Notes under the pieces: model-generated | Told to the model about the DNA's origin: nothing | The model's input: the letters and a program-made list of their open reading frames with translations, nothing else | The model's database searches: none | Made by a program: the position numbers and the translations under genes | NCBI GenBank assembly: GCA_019912685.1 | Contig: JAIOII010000856.1 | Span: 1-36,885 of the forward strand | Reading direction: 5' to 3' | DNA length: 36,885 bases | Source of the DNA: Kofleriaceae bacterium | Lineage (GTDB): Bacteria; Myxococcota_A; Polyangia; Haliangiales; Haliangiaceae | In this document: positions 1 to 7,376 of the stretch, in pieces | How the letters are laid out: each line of letters starts with the position of its first letter | Position numbering within the stretch: the first letter of the stretch is position 1

Positions 1-460
1 CGACCGGCGCCGCGCCGATGCGCAGCCGCGACGCGCGCCACAGCTCGGCGCGCGCGACGTTCCGCGACACCGCGGGATCGAGGACCACCGGCGCGCCGTC
101 CTCGACCGGCAGCGTGTGCCGGCCGCCGGGGACGTCGATCGTGGTGAGCGCCCGCACCGGGCCCGGATCGATCAGCTCAGCCGCGCCAAGGAATCCGCTT
201 GCCCGCTCCAGACAGTTCGGGTCCGACGGGAAGATCCGCAGCCGCTGGGGCGGGCTGCACGCGTGAACCTTGGGACCGTCGCCGGGCGCGCCGAGGTCGT
301 CGCGCTGCGGCAGCGAGCGGATCCATGCGGCGAGCGCGTCCGTGGTGTCGAACCGCGACGCGACCTCGACGAGGACCGGATCCCGGTCGTCCACGAGCGC
401 CACGATCGTCGCGGTGATGTCGCCGAGACAGCCGCGATCGTTGAGCGGCGCCTCGATCAC
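1..460 (-). CDS. hypothetical protein, partial (C-terminus beyond window)
   Basis: The reverse strand is open from a GTG at 460 to the window edge, with no stop, encoding about 153 residues. The GTG overlaps the TGA of the upstream gene by 4 nt (GTGA), and an AAGGTGAG Shine-Dalgarno-like sequence lies 6 nt before it, which fixes the start. The protein begins MIEAPLNDRGCLGDIT. It is acidic and shows no motif I recognise, no signal peptide and no membrane segment. The short segment RLRIFPSDPNCLERASGFLG looks like structured globular protein. Overlap with the 308-aa gene implies a translationally coupled pair with a shared role. The function is unknown, and phage-like or structural roles cannot be excluded. 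Confidence 0.6.
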   Translation of the reverse strand, partial: MIEAPLNDRGCLGDITATIVALVDDRDPVLVEVASRFDTTDALAAWIRSLPQRDDLGAPGDGPKVHACSPPQRLRIFPSDPNCLERASGFLGAAELIDPGPVRALTTIDVPGGRHTLPVEDGAPVVLDPAVSRNVARAELWRASRLRIGAAPV

Positions 461-1383
461 GACGCGCTCACCTTCATGGTCGGCAGCATCGAGCGCACGA
501 ACGCCGCCGCCTGCTCGACGGTCATCGTCTCCAGCTCGGCGAGCAGCTCGGCGCGATCCTCGGCCGACAGCTTCGCCGCCGTCGCCTGCGCGACCGCCGC
601 CTCCTGCGGCGTCAGCAGCTTCTGCACCGCCATCAGGTGCGCCACCTGCGCCGGCGTCGGCGCGGTGTTGCGGATCGGCGGGGCCTGCGCCGCCTCGGCC
701 GCCGCCGTGGCGCCGCTGGTGGTCACGCCGCCCATCGCCGCCGCCGCCGTCTTGGCGTGCTTAACCTGGAGCCACATCTGGATCATCGGCAGGATCTGCG
801 CGGCCAGCCCGGCGAGCGTGGGCTCCTGGTCGACGTCGAGCTCCTCGCCCTCGAGCAGCTCCTCGCCGTCTGGCTCGGTCGGCGGCGGCGGCAGCCTCGA
901 CACGATGCCGGCCCCGTCGGCGGCGCGGATCACCTCGGCCGCCGCCTGCATGATGCCGGCGAAGCGGTCCGCGATGTTCCGGCTCACGTCGGCGTTGACG
1001 CGCGCCATCTCGACGTTCGCCCGCGCCAGGTCGCGGAGCACGCTGTCGGGACCATCGGCGAGCGAGCCCAGCTCGCCCAGCCCGGCGCCGTTGCGCGGCG
1101 GGTGCTCCGCGATTGTCAGGTACGCGGCCGGCGCGTTGCTGATGATCTTCCGCTTCTCGTCGATCGGGTCGAGGCGGTAGCGCCCCGGAACCTTCTCCAC
1201 GATCTCCTGGAACTCGATGAACCCGACGTCGATCGGCAGGATGAGCGGCGCACCCTCGCGGGTGGTCACCACCTCGGGCGCCCCGCGGCTGCCGGGGCTA
1301 CGGAACCGGCGCACACGCCAGTACTGCGCGTGCGCCGGCAGGATGATCGGATCGCCGTTTAGATCGAAGGCCAGCTCGGACAT
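457..1383 (-). CDS. hypothetical protein, 308 aa
   Basis: The start is the ATG at 1383 (MSELAFDLNGDPI), with GAGGAG 6 nt upstream. An in-frame ATG at 1422 would add 13 residues but lacks a ribosome site. The first 90 residues look like a compact beta-rich domain (YWRVRRFRSPG, GFIEFQEIV). The middle is helical, followed by a Pro/Glu-rich acidic linker near residues 165-185. The C-terminal third is Ala-rich and helical, ending in an LLTPQE...LSAEDRAELL segment. There is no signal peptide or convincing membrane span. It is the first gene of a leftward pair with the 460-1 gene (4-nt overlap). I do not recognise a family. The C-terminal helices suggest protein-protein interaction or oligomerisation, but this is inference only. 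Confidence 0.7.
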   Translation of the reverse strand: MSELAFDLNGDPIILPAHAQYWRVRRFRSPGSRGAPEVVTTREGAPLILPIDVGFIEFQEIVEKVPGRYRLDPIDEKRKIISNAPAAYLTIAEHPPRNGAGLGELGSLADGPDSVLRDLARANVEMARVNADVSRNIADRFAGIMQAAAEVIRAADGAGIVSRLPPPPTEPDGEELLEGEELDVDQEPTLAGLAAQILPMIQMWLQVKHAKTAAAAMGGVTTSGATAAAEAAQAPPIRNTAPTPAQVAHLMAVQKLLTPQEAAVAQATAAKLSAEDRAELLAELETMTVEQAAAFVRSMLPTMKVSAS

Positions 1384-1525
1384 CACAGACTCCTCGTGGC
1401 GGAGTCCCGCGCCCTCGACCATCGAGAGCGATCAGTCCGTCCACATTTAGGTCTGCGGTCGAGCGGCCGTTTGATCCCATCGGCCGGTCACTTTTCGGGA
1501 GATCGGCGACGCAATCCCCGGACTG

Positions 1526-2959
1526 CTATTGCTTCAACCTTGCCAGCCGCTCATTCAGCGAAGCGAGCGCAACCGAGGTCTCGCGGTTGGTTACCGCTGT
1601 CTCAGCAAGCAGGCGCGTCGTCTGATCCCTCGATCGCTGCCACCCATGCGCGGCTTTAGCCAGTGCTTCTTCAGCGTCGCGCGATACACGAACCAGAACC
1701 GCCGTCGACTCGGCGACCTCCACGCTCATCCGAGCGAGGCTCGCGATCCCCTCCGCCAGTTCCACGTGGCCCAGCCAGTTCGCCTCGTTCGAGACAACGA
1801 CGAGGGCACGCCTTGCGCCCTCATATCCGAACGCACCCAGCGTGCTGCCAAGGAACCCGCCGATCGCAGCACCGAGGACAGGGATCGGGATGAGCACCTG
1901 CCCCAACGCCGCACCTTGGTACGCCGCGACGCCGACCACCACGCTGCGGGTCGTCCGAATCGCGAACTCGCTGCCGTCGATTTGGCCACGGCCGAGCTTG
2001 AAGGCATCGGCGATGACAGAGATCGCGACTGCTGTACCCGCACCGATCGCTGCGCCACTCACGTTGCGCATCGCCTCGCCCAGAAGTCCGGCCCGACAGG
2101 CCGTCGACAACGCTCCAGCGATGGCACCACGTAGCGCGCCCGCGGCGGCGCCCTGCTTCGCGGCGTCCCGAAGATCATCGAGAGTCTTGGGATCGATCTT
2201 TCCGTTCCGGAAGAGCTCGAGGAGAGCGGAACCCGCGTGAGGTGCCATGCGCAGCGTCGCAGTGACCACCGCGCCCATCAACGCGGCTGTGCCGGCCTCG
2301 GTTGCCAGGTCTCCGAGCTTGATCGTCTGCGCGGCCGTGTATCCATGGGCGCGTGGGTCGAGCTCGCCGTTCTTCAGCTCGTGCGCGATCTGTCTGGCCT
2401 CGGGCTCGGATAGTGGACGCGACGAAGCCTCGCCTTCAGCGATCCGATCGGACGCCGTTGCGGCCGTGTGCCGCAACTCAGCGGCTTGCTCCGGACGATG
2501 GTGCTCCAATCGCCCGGCACGCAGCTCCGCTGCCCGTCGAACCTCCTCAAGCTGATCTGACGGGACGACCTTGTGCGACGTCGAGCGATACATCGGATCG
2601 CTCTGCGCCTTCGCCGTCTCGGCGGCATTTCCGTAGTACTTGAGCTGCGCAGTCGAGTCACCTCCGGAATGGCGAACGACCACATCGGGCGCCCCCCTCA
2701 CCGTGGACTGGGGTACTTCAACCGTCATGTCGACTTGCTGCCGGGCAGCATCGACCGCAAGCGTGTGAGCGTGATGAACCTCGGCGACGAAGCCCTTCAG
2801 GAAATCGACCGGGCAGTTGGTTGGAAGCGAGCGCATGGCCGTTAGCAAGCGATCGAGCTCCGCCTCGACCTCCTGGACGTAGCGCTCACCTGCGGCGGCA
2901 CCACCCTGCGCGGCTGCACTCGCGGTGGCATCCGCGTACGCCGCTCGGAACCGGCTCAC
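1526..2959 (-). CDS. PD-(D/E)XK-like motif protein with glycine-rich membrane region
   Basis: 477 aa from a GTG that overlaps the upstream TGA by 4 nt (GTGA at 2956-2959); longer frames to the right merely shadow the upstream gene. Residues 1-80 are helical. Residues 90-107 read APDVVV...AQLKYYG: Asp92, Gln105 and Lys107 fit a D-x(12)-QxK variant of the PD-(D/E)XK nuclease core as in Mrr/RecB-like folds. A charged helical stretch follows, then roughly residues 230-390 are Gly/Ala-rich and hydrophobic (GAAIGAGTAVAISVIA, IPIPVLGAAIGGFLGSTLG), resembling glycine-zipper membrane helices. The C-terminus is again helical. It forms a two-gene operon with a membrane-anchored coiled-coil protein. A nuclease or toxin that associates with membranes is a plausible inference; no named family is recognised. 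Confidence 0.68.
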   Translation of the reverse strand: MSRFRAAYADATASAAAQGGAAAGERYVQEVEAELDRLLTAMRSLPTNCPVDFLKGFVAEVHHAHTLAVDAARQQVDMTVEVPQSTVRGAPDVVVRHSGGDSTAQLKYYGNAAETAKAQSDPMYRSTSHKVVPSDQLEEVRRAAELRAGRLEHHRPEQAAELRHTAATASDRIAEGEASSRPLSEPEARQIAHELKNGELDPRAHGYTAAQTIKLGDLATEAGTAALMGAVVTATLRMAPHAGSALLELFRNGKIDPKTLDDLRDAAKQGAAAGALRGAIAGALSTACRAGLLGEAMRNVSGAAIGAGTAVAISVIADAFKLGRGQIDGSEFAIRTTRSVVVGVAAYQGAALGQVLIPIPVLGAAIGGFLGSTLGAFGYEGARRALVVVSNEANWLGHVELAEGIASLARMSVEVAESTAVLVRVSRDAEEALAKAAHGWQRSRDQTTRLLAETAVTNRETSVALASLNERLARLKQ

Positions 2960-3471
2960 AGCACCACCATCGCGGTCCCAAGCGCGACCGCCAGGGTGAG
3001 CGCGACGGCGACGGCGATCCTTAAGTAGAGGATCGCACGCACCTTCGACTCGACAACCGTCACCATGGACGTGAGGGTCCCCTGCATCATGCGGATGTTG
3101 TCGGCGTTGCCCCGCACGGTAGAGGCGGCCAAGCCGAGGCGCTCGTTGAGAGCTGTGATCTCGTCTCGCACCACCTTCAGCATCCCCAGCTGACCGCCGT
3201 TGAGCTGCACGAGCACCATGACCGTAGCGATGGTGAGCTGCTGGATGCGAACGACGCTGCCCATCGCGTTTGCGAGGTCCCGCGTGTTGTTCGAGAAGAT
3301 CCGCTTCCAAACACCACGGTTCCTGATCTCGCTGAGTCTCCCCTCGGTCGAGACGATCAGGTCATGCAGTTCGTTGAAGTGAGACCGCAGCCCGTCTCGA
3401 TCGCGAGCGACGGGCTGCAGGCCGGCGCGAACCTCCAGCATCATCGCCGCATCAGGCTGGACGTCGTTCAT
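2956..3471 (-). CDS. C-terminally membrane-anchored coiled-coil protein
   Basis: 171 aa starting at the ATG at 3471 (MNDVQPDAAM), with GGAG a short distance upstream. Residues 1-140 are almost entirely helical with heptad-like spacing (ELHDLIVSTEGRLSEI, LNERLGLAASTVRG). The last about 25 residues form one hydrophobic helix (YLRIAVAVALTLAVALG), so the protein is probably tail-anchored with its coiled coil in the cytoplasm. The stop overlaps the start of the nuclease-like gene by 4 nt, so the two are translationally coupled and probably act together, for example as sensor or immunity protein plus effector (inference). The gene is divergent from the sigma-factor-like gene at 3758, leaving 286 nt between them. 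Confidence 0.7.
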   Translation of the reverse strand: MNDVQPDAAMMLEVRAGLQPVARDRDGLRSHFNELHDLIVSTEGRLSEIRNRGVWKRIFSNNTRDLANAMGSVVRIQQLTIATVMVLVQLNGGQLGMLKVVRDEITALNERLGLAASTVRGNADNIRMMQGTLTSMVTVVESKVRAILYLRIAVAVALTLAVALGTAMVVL

Positions 3472-3700
3472 CGTGACCGCTCCACCATCGACGATCTCAC
3501 AAGGTACTGATCTCGATCGTGTCCAAGCAGGCAGCGATCAAATCGCGCCGGTTTATCCACGGCCCACGCCCCGACCGAGGATCGGCTCGTGCGGTTTCGC
3601 GGACCTCGGCCTTTGGGATCAGCGTACCGAGAAAACCGTCACCTTCGTTTGCGGGGCCAAACAGAAGCCACACCAGATCAAGCACTTACGTTTGTTGCGA

Positions 3701-3727
3701 GCATACCTGAACGTCAGAGCAGTATGC
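3701..3727. promoter_or_regulatory. inverted repeat upstream of the sigma-like operon
   Basis: GCATAC (3701-3706) and GTATGC (3722-3727) form an inverted repeat with a 15-nt spacer, and the hexamer TGCGAG occurs at both ends as a direct repeat. It lies about 30 nt before the start at 3758, in the divergent intergenic region, where an operator would be expected. There is no clear -35/-10 pair next to it. The remainder of 3472-3757 shows no other recognisable element. Confidence 0.3.
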
Positions 3728-3757
3728 GAGATTGGCGGTCCAACGGAGGTCGCCAGG

Positions 3758-4432
3758 ATGAACGATTCTCGCCCGCCCGCACCGCCAGGTCCCGAAGTTC
3801 TCGATCGACTGCACCACGAACTGACCGCCCACCTGCTCGAACGCGTGAAGCACTACGCCCGCCAGCGTGTCGGCGCCAAGCGAGTCGCCGGCATCCCGTG
3901 CTTCGACCCCGACGTCGAGGCCGAGAGCATGGCAACCGAAGCCGCGACGCTGACGATCCTCGGCCACCGCACATGGAACCCGAGCGTGCCGCTGTTCCAG
4001 CACCTCTGCGGCGTCGTGCGATCGGTGAGCGCCGAAGCCGTCGAACATCACAACCGCCTGCACACCGACACGCTCGGCCGCCTGTCGCTGGAGGACAGTC
4101 ATGGCGACGACGCGAAGCTCGACCTCCAGCTCGCGCGCGATCACGGCAGCGAGCACACACAGCGCCCCAAGCGCGCCGCGACGCTCGCGGACGCGCGCGA
4201 CCACCTGGTCGAGAGCCTGCGCATCGTGAGCCGGGGCGACGACCACGTGACGATGCTCCTCGACGCCTACCAGTCCGGCTGCGAGGAACGCGCCGACGTT
4301 CTCGACTGCACCGGCATGTCCGCGCACGAGTACCGCAACGCGCGCCGCCGGCTCGACCGCCTGGTCGACGCGCTTCCCGAGACCATCAAGGACGGGGCGA
4401 TCGACGCCCTGGAGGTGAGCTATGGCTACTAA
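3758..4432 (+). CDS. RNA polymerase sigma-factor-like protein (ECF type)
   Basis: 224 aa. The ATG at 3758 follows GGAGGT (3744-3749) with 8-nt spacing; in-frame sequence before it lacks protein character. An N-terminal helical region with DVEAESMATEAATLTI and WNPSVPLFQHLCGVVRS matches the pattern of sigma region 2 in atypical ECF-like sigma factors (acidic helix, Trp, LCGVVRS). The C-terminal part (DVLDCTGMSAHEYRNARRRL) has the helix-turn-helix style of region 4, with NARRRL as the recognition-helix-like end. The middle is charged and variable. It heads an operon with a 130-aa protein and an ImmA/IrrE-type peptidase. By analogy it could control transcription of neighbouring island genes, but no target promoter can be assigned. 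It may alternatively be a non-sigma helix-turn-helix regulator. Confidence 0.62.
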   Translation: MNDSRPPAPPGPEVLDRLHHELTAHLLERVKHYARQRVGAKRVAGIPCFDPDVEAESMATEAATLTILGHRTWNPSVPLFQHLCGVVRSVSAEAVEHHNRLHTDTLGRLSLEDSHGDDAKLDLQLARDHGSEHTQRPKRAATLADARDHLVESLRIVSRGDDHVTMLLDAYQSGCEERADVLDCTGMSAHEYRNARRRLDRLVDALPETIKDGAIDALEVSYGY

Positions 4433-4814
4433 GTCCAAGTCCCGAAACGAAGAGCGCGCCCTCCGCACCATCGAGGCGATCCACGGCACCGCCGAGGACG
4501 TCCCCACCGAGGTCACGCCCGATCCCGCGTCCGCCCGGCGGATGCGCGCGGCGATCGACTCCGCGTTCGATCTCGCCTGGCGCGCACGCCGCGACATCGC
4601 CAAGGCCGAGAGCCGCCAGCGCGCCGACCGCGAGGCCGGCTTCCTCGAGCTCGCCGGCGACGCCCTGCGCGCGCGCATCGCGCAGCTCCAGGCCGCGCTC
4701 GGCGGCCAGCTCCAGCTCGCGCATCGCAACCTGGCGGAGATGTCCGACGACGATCTCCGGACCTTGCTCGCCGACATCGAGGAGGTGGTCGCCCGCAAGG
4801 GTCTGGTGTCGTGA
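4422..4814 (+). CDS. small helical protein in sigma/ImmA operon
   Basis: 130 aa from an ATG at 4422 that overlaps the end of the sigma-like gene by 11 nt, preceded by GGAGGTGAG, a strong ribosome site. The N-terminus is basic (MATKSKSRNEERAL). Residues 40-105 are one long Ala/Arg/Leu-rich helix with coiled-coil potential (ARIAQLQAALGGQLQLAH), and a short helical tail follows (MSDDDLRTLLADIEEVV). There are no membrane spans or cysteines. Position between a sigma-like factor and a metallopeptidase suggests a partner of one of them, for example an anti-sigma-like or peptidase-substrate protein. This rests on position alone. Confidence 0.6.
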   Translation: MATKSKSRNEERALRTIEAIHGTAEDVPTEVTPDPASARRMRAAIDSAFDLAWRARRDIAKAESRQRADREAGFLELAGDALRARIAQLQAALGGQLQLAHRNLAEMSDDDLRTLLADIEEVVARKGLVS

Positions 4815-5611
4815 CGTTGGCCCCGCTGCCCATCCGACGGGCGCGGAAGGCCGCCATGGCGATTCACGATCGACTACGCATCCGGGATGCCGCCGACATC
4901 GACGTCGAGGGTATCGCCGCGCTGCATGGGCTCGACGTGCGCCGAGGCGGCCTTCCCGGCGCTGATGCTCGCCTGGTGGGCACCGGCGACATCGGGATAA
5001 TCCGCCTGTCGACGAAGATCGATCACGAGGGCGCTCAGCGGTTCAGCGTCGCCCACGAGCTGGGGCATCGCCAACTCGCGCACCGCAGCACCGCCGTGCT
5101 CTCTTGCGAACCGGCACCGCTGCACGTCGAGCGTGGCGCCGAGGCCGAGGCCAACGCGTTCGCCGCCGAGCTACTCATGCCCACTCAGCTGCTCCGCCGT
5201 CGATGCGAGGTCTCGCCGGCTAGCCTCGACGACGCACGCGCGATCGCCGAGACGTATCGCGTTTCGCTTGTCGCCGCCGCCCTCCGCTTCGTCGAGCTGA
5301 CCAGCGAGCGGTGCGCCGTGGTCTTTTCCCGCGCGGGCCGCGTCGCGTGGGCCGCGCGCAGCGAGACATTCGTGCCGTTCATCGAGCGCGGTCGTCGCCT
5401 TTGCGCTGCCGGCGTCGCCTTCGACTGGTTCCGAAGTGGAGCGCTGAGCGAGGGCGCGCAGCCCGTCCCGGCCGATGCATGGTTCGATCATGACGGCGAG
5501 TGCGATGTGGAGATCGTCGAGGACGCCGTTCCCGTCCCAGCGGCTCGCGCGGTCCTGTCGCTGCTATGGATCCCCGAGAAGACCGCCGCTGCGCTTCGTC
5601 TCGATCGATGA
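4811..5611 (+). CDS. ImmA/IrrE-family zinc metallo-endopeptidase
   Basis: 266 aa starting at a GTG that overlaps the previous TGA (GTGA, 4811-4814). The zinc motif HELGH is at residues 82-86 inside FSVAHELGHRQLAH, and a downstream EAEANAFAAELLMP helix (Glu111/Glu113) supplies the usual third zinc ligand region; both are diagnostic of the ImmA/IrrE (peptidase_M78) fold. Members cleave repressors or other regulators: ImmA cuts the ICEBs1 repressor and IrrE the DdrO repressor. Here it is encoded with a sigma-like protein, so regulated proteolysis controlling operon or island expression is a reasonable inference. The C-terminal about 100 residues form an additional domain without recognised motifs. 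No N-terminal helix-turn-helix is present. Confidence 0.85.
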   Translation: MTLAPLPIRRARKAAMAIHDRLRIRDAADIDVEGIAALHGLDVRRGGLPGADARLVGTGDIGIIRLSTKIDHEGAQRFSVAHELGHRQLAHRSTAVLSCEPAPLHVERGAEAEANAFAAELLMPTQLLRRRCEVSPASLDDARAIAETYRVSLVAAALRFVELTSERCAVVFSRAGRVAWAARSETFVPFIERGRRLCAAGVAFDWFRSGALSEGAQPVPADAWFDHDGECDVEIVEDAVPVPAARAVLSLLWIPEKTAAALRLDR

Positions 5612-5853
5612 GATACGGTGCGGCGACATCGAACGTGGCGAAGGCGCAAACTGCTTTGCCGCCCAACCTGTTGTTTTTCCAGCATCGTTCCGGCAGCTTC
5701 GGGGGGCGGAGCCTTGCAGACCTCCGACCCGCTCACCCTGCGGGTGTGACGCGAACCATCAGGTTCTTCAGTAAGCTGGACGGGGGGATCCATGGCCATG
5801 CATGGTTGGACACAGCGGTGCGCCTGCGTCACGTGGTCACGACGAGGCGTGCG

Positions 5854-6846
5854 TTGACAGCAACGGACACGGAGTACGAGCGCTTTCTCGGGACGCTGAC
5901 CGGGCAGGACTTCCAAGACGAGGTCTGCGATCGGCTCCGCTCGGTGTTCCGCGATTTCCAGCGCGTCCCAGCAAAGCCGCAAGGGGACGCCGGACTTGAT
6001 GGCCTCTCGCATGGATCCACGTGCGCGTACTGCTGCTACGGACCCGAGCAAACGCCAGCGAAGCTCAAGGCAAAGGGTCTCAAGGACGAGATCGTCGAGA
6101 AGTTCCGTGGCGACTTGCTGAAACTGTTCGAGCTGCAGACCAGCGGAAAAAAGAAGCTCACCAAGACAAACACGGGCGCCCTCGCGACGGTTCTTGGTCA
6201 GGGCGTGAAGCTGACGAACGTCTACCTCGTCGTGAACTGGTTCGAAGACAAGCGAATCGTCGGGTCGCTCAACTCGTCCTTCCGGGACTACGCGAAAGCA
6301 AGCGCGTGCGCGTTCGTCAGCAAGGGCGCGCAGATGACCATCTGGGGACCTAAAGATCTCGTCGGGCTCTCACTCGTCGACGACGTAACTCGGTTTCGCG
6401 CCGAGAACCGCACACTCCTCGCGAAGGTGAAGGTCGCCGCAGCTTCAACGCCGCCACCGCTTCCGAGCCCGGCGCTTGCGGACTTCGACGCCAAGTTCGA
6501 CTGGCTCGTGTCACAGGACCCGGGCAAGGCAGTCAACACGAACCGACTTCGGGAGCACTTTCGGAAGGCCTGGGGAACCGCGCTGCTCCTTGACCAGCAG
6601 CTGTCGGCTGAGTCGGTGCGCCTGCACGAGGCGCTGGAAGCTGCGCGTGCGGCAGCAACGACCGCGGCCGACCTTCGTTCGCTCCAGGGGCTGCCTGCAT
6701 CGGCCCTGATCGCCGCAACGCGAGATGACATTCACAAGCATCTCCTGCTCGCGTTTGCGGATGGCGGCATGCTCTCGACGGGGATCGCGGACGGCGAAGT
6801 GGCACGCTTGATTGGTGAGTGCCCGCTCGAGTGGAGGAAGCCATGA
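5854..6846 (+). CDS. nuclease-like effector of ABC-3C/Lamassu-type system
   Basis: 330 aa if started at the TTG at 5854 (8 nt after GAGG). GTG codons at 5818 and 5833 are alternatives, and the start is uncertain. Residues 44-66 contain GDAGLDGLS followed by AYCCYGPEQ (Asp45, Asp49, Glu65), the diverged PD-(D/E)XK-like motif typical of effector proteins in ABC-three-component systems. The next about 110 residues are mixed alpha/beta, then a Pro-rich linker (TPPPLPSPALADFD) and a helical C-terminal domain that in this family contacts the ATPase module. The stop overlaps the next gene (ATGA). Known relatives act in anti-phage defence by abortive nuclease activity; here that is inferred from gene order and motif. 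The cysteine pair within the motif is unusual. Confidence 0.68.
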   Translation: MTATDTEYERFLGTLTGQDFQDEVCDRLRSVFRDFQRVPAKPQGDAGLDGLSHGSTCAYCCYGPEQTPAKLKAKGLKDEIVEKFRGDLLKLFELQTSGKKKLTKTNTGALATVLGQGVKLTNVYLVVNWFEDKRIVGSLNSSFRDYAKASACAFVSKGAQMTIWGPKDLVGLSLVDDVTRFRAENRTLLAKVKVAAASTPPPLPSPALADFDAKFDWLVSQDPGKAVNTNRLREHFRKAWGTALLLDQQLSAESVRLHEALEAARAAATTAADLRSLQGLPASALIAATRDDIHKHLLLAFADGGMLSTGIADGEVARLIGECPLEWRKP

Positions 6847-7376
6847 CCACCGTCCTCGATCCTATCGTCGAACTAGATCAACTCCTGGCGAACGTTGGAG
6901 CGGAGCCAGTCCTTGTCCGCAAGCGCGTCGCTGCATCGACGCTCTACGACGCGGATTACCACATGGCGATGATCGCCTGCGCCTTCGCACTCCATGCGCC
7001 GCGGGGCGCATCCGGTCCTCGCCAGATTCTTCGGGCGTGGCTGAAGCTCTTGCAGTTCGTCGCATCGCGCCCTCGTCTAGCGCCGCACCTCAAGCGTTGG
7101 GCGACCACCCGAGGACGACAAGCGGATCTTGAGACCTGGCGGCGAATGCCCCGAGGCTACGTCGGCGACCAAACGCATGACGCGGTGGTGGATCTACTAG
7201 TCGCGAACCATGCCCTCGCCAAGAACCGCGAGCACGTTCAAGCGGGCACAGCGATAGCGACGCTCGACACAGTGTTCCAGGAGATCGTCGAGGCGGGTCT
7301 GTTCATCACGGAGCGCGCGGTGATCGAGGATCTCAAAGGTGTCCCCGTTTCGCGCGCGATGCTGGGTGGCGGATGA
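6843..7376 (+). CDS. middle component of ABC-3C/Lamassu-like system
   Basis: 177 aa. The ATG at 6843 follows GGAGG with 5-nt spacing and overlaps the effector stop (ATGA). An upstream GTG at 6819 is less likely. The protein is all-helical, with segments such as DADYHMAMIACAFALHA and QILRAWLKLLQFVA. It has no catalytic motif. Size, position and helical make-up fit the small middle component of ABC-3C systems (LmuC-like), which bridges effector and SMC-like ATPase. Its stop overlaps the ATPase start by 4 nt, so all three genes are translationally coupled. Confidence 0.65.
   Translation: MTTVLDPIVELDQLLANVGAEPVLVRKRVAASTLYDADYHMAMIACAFALHAPRGASGPRQILRAWLKLLQFVASRPRLAPHLKRWATTRGRQADLETWRRMPRGYVGDQTHDAVVDLLVANHALAKNREHVQAGTAIATLDTVFQEIVEAGLFITERAVIEDLKGVPVSRAMLGGG

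Noticed and set aside
116-1180. Long rightward open frame of 354 codons
   Set aside because: Low-complexity Ser/Arg/Ala-rich translation opposite a well-supported leftward gene; typical antisense openness in GC-rich DNA.
5854-5859. Perfect TTGACA as a -35 box
   Set aside because: No -10-like hexamer at 16-18 nt; the bases fit better as the TTG start of the ABC-3C effector.
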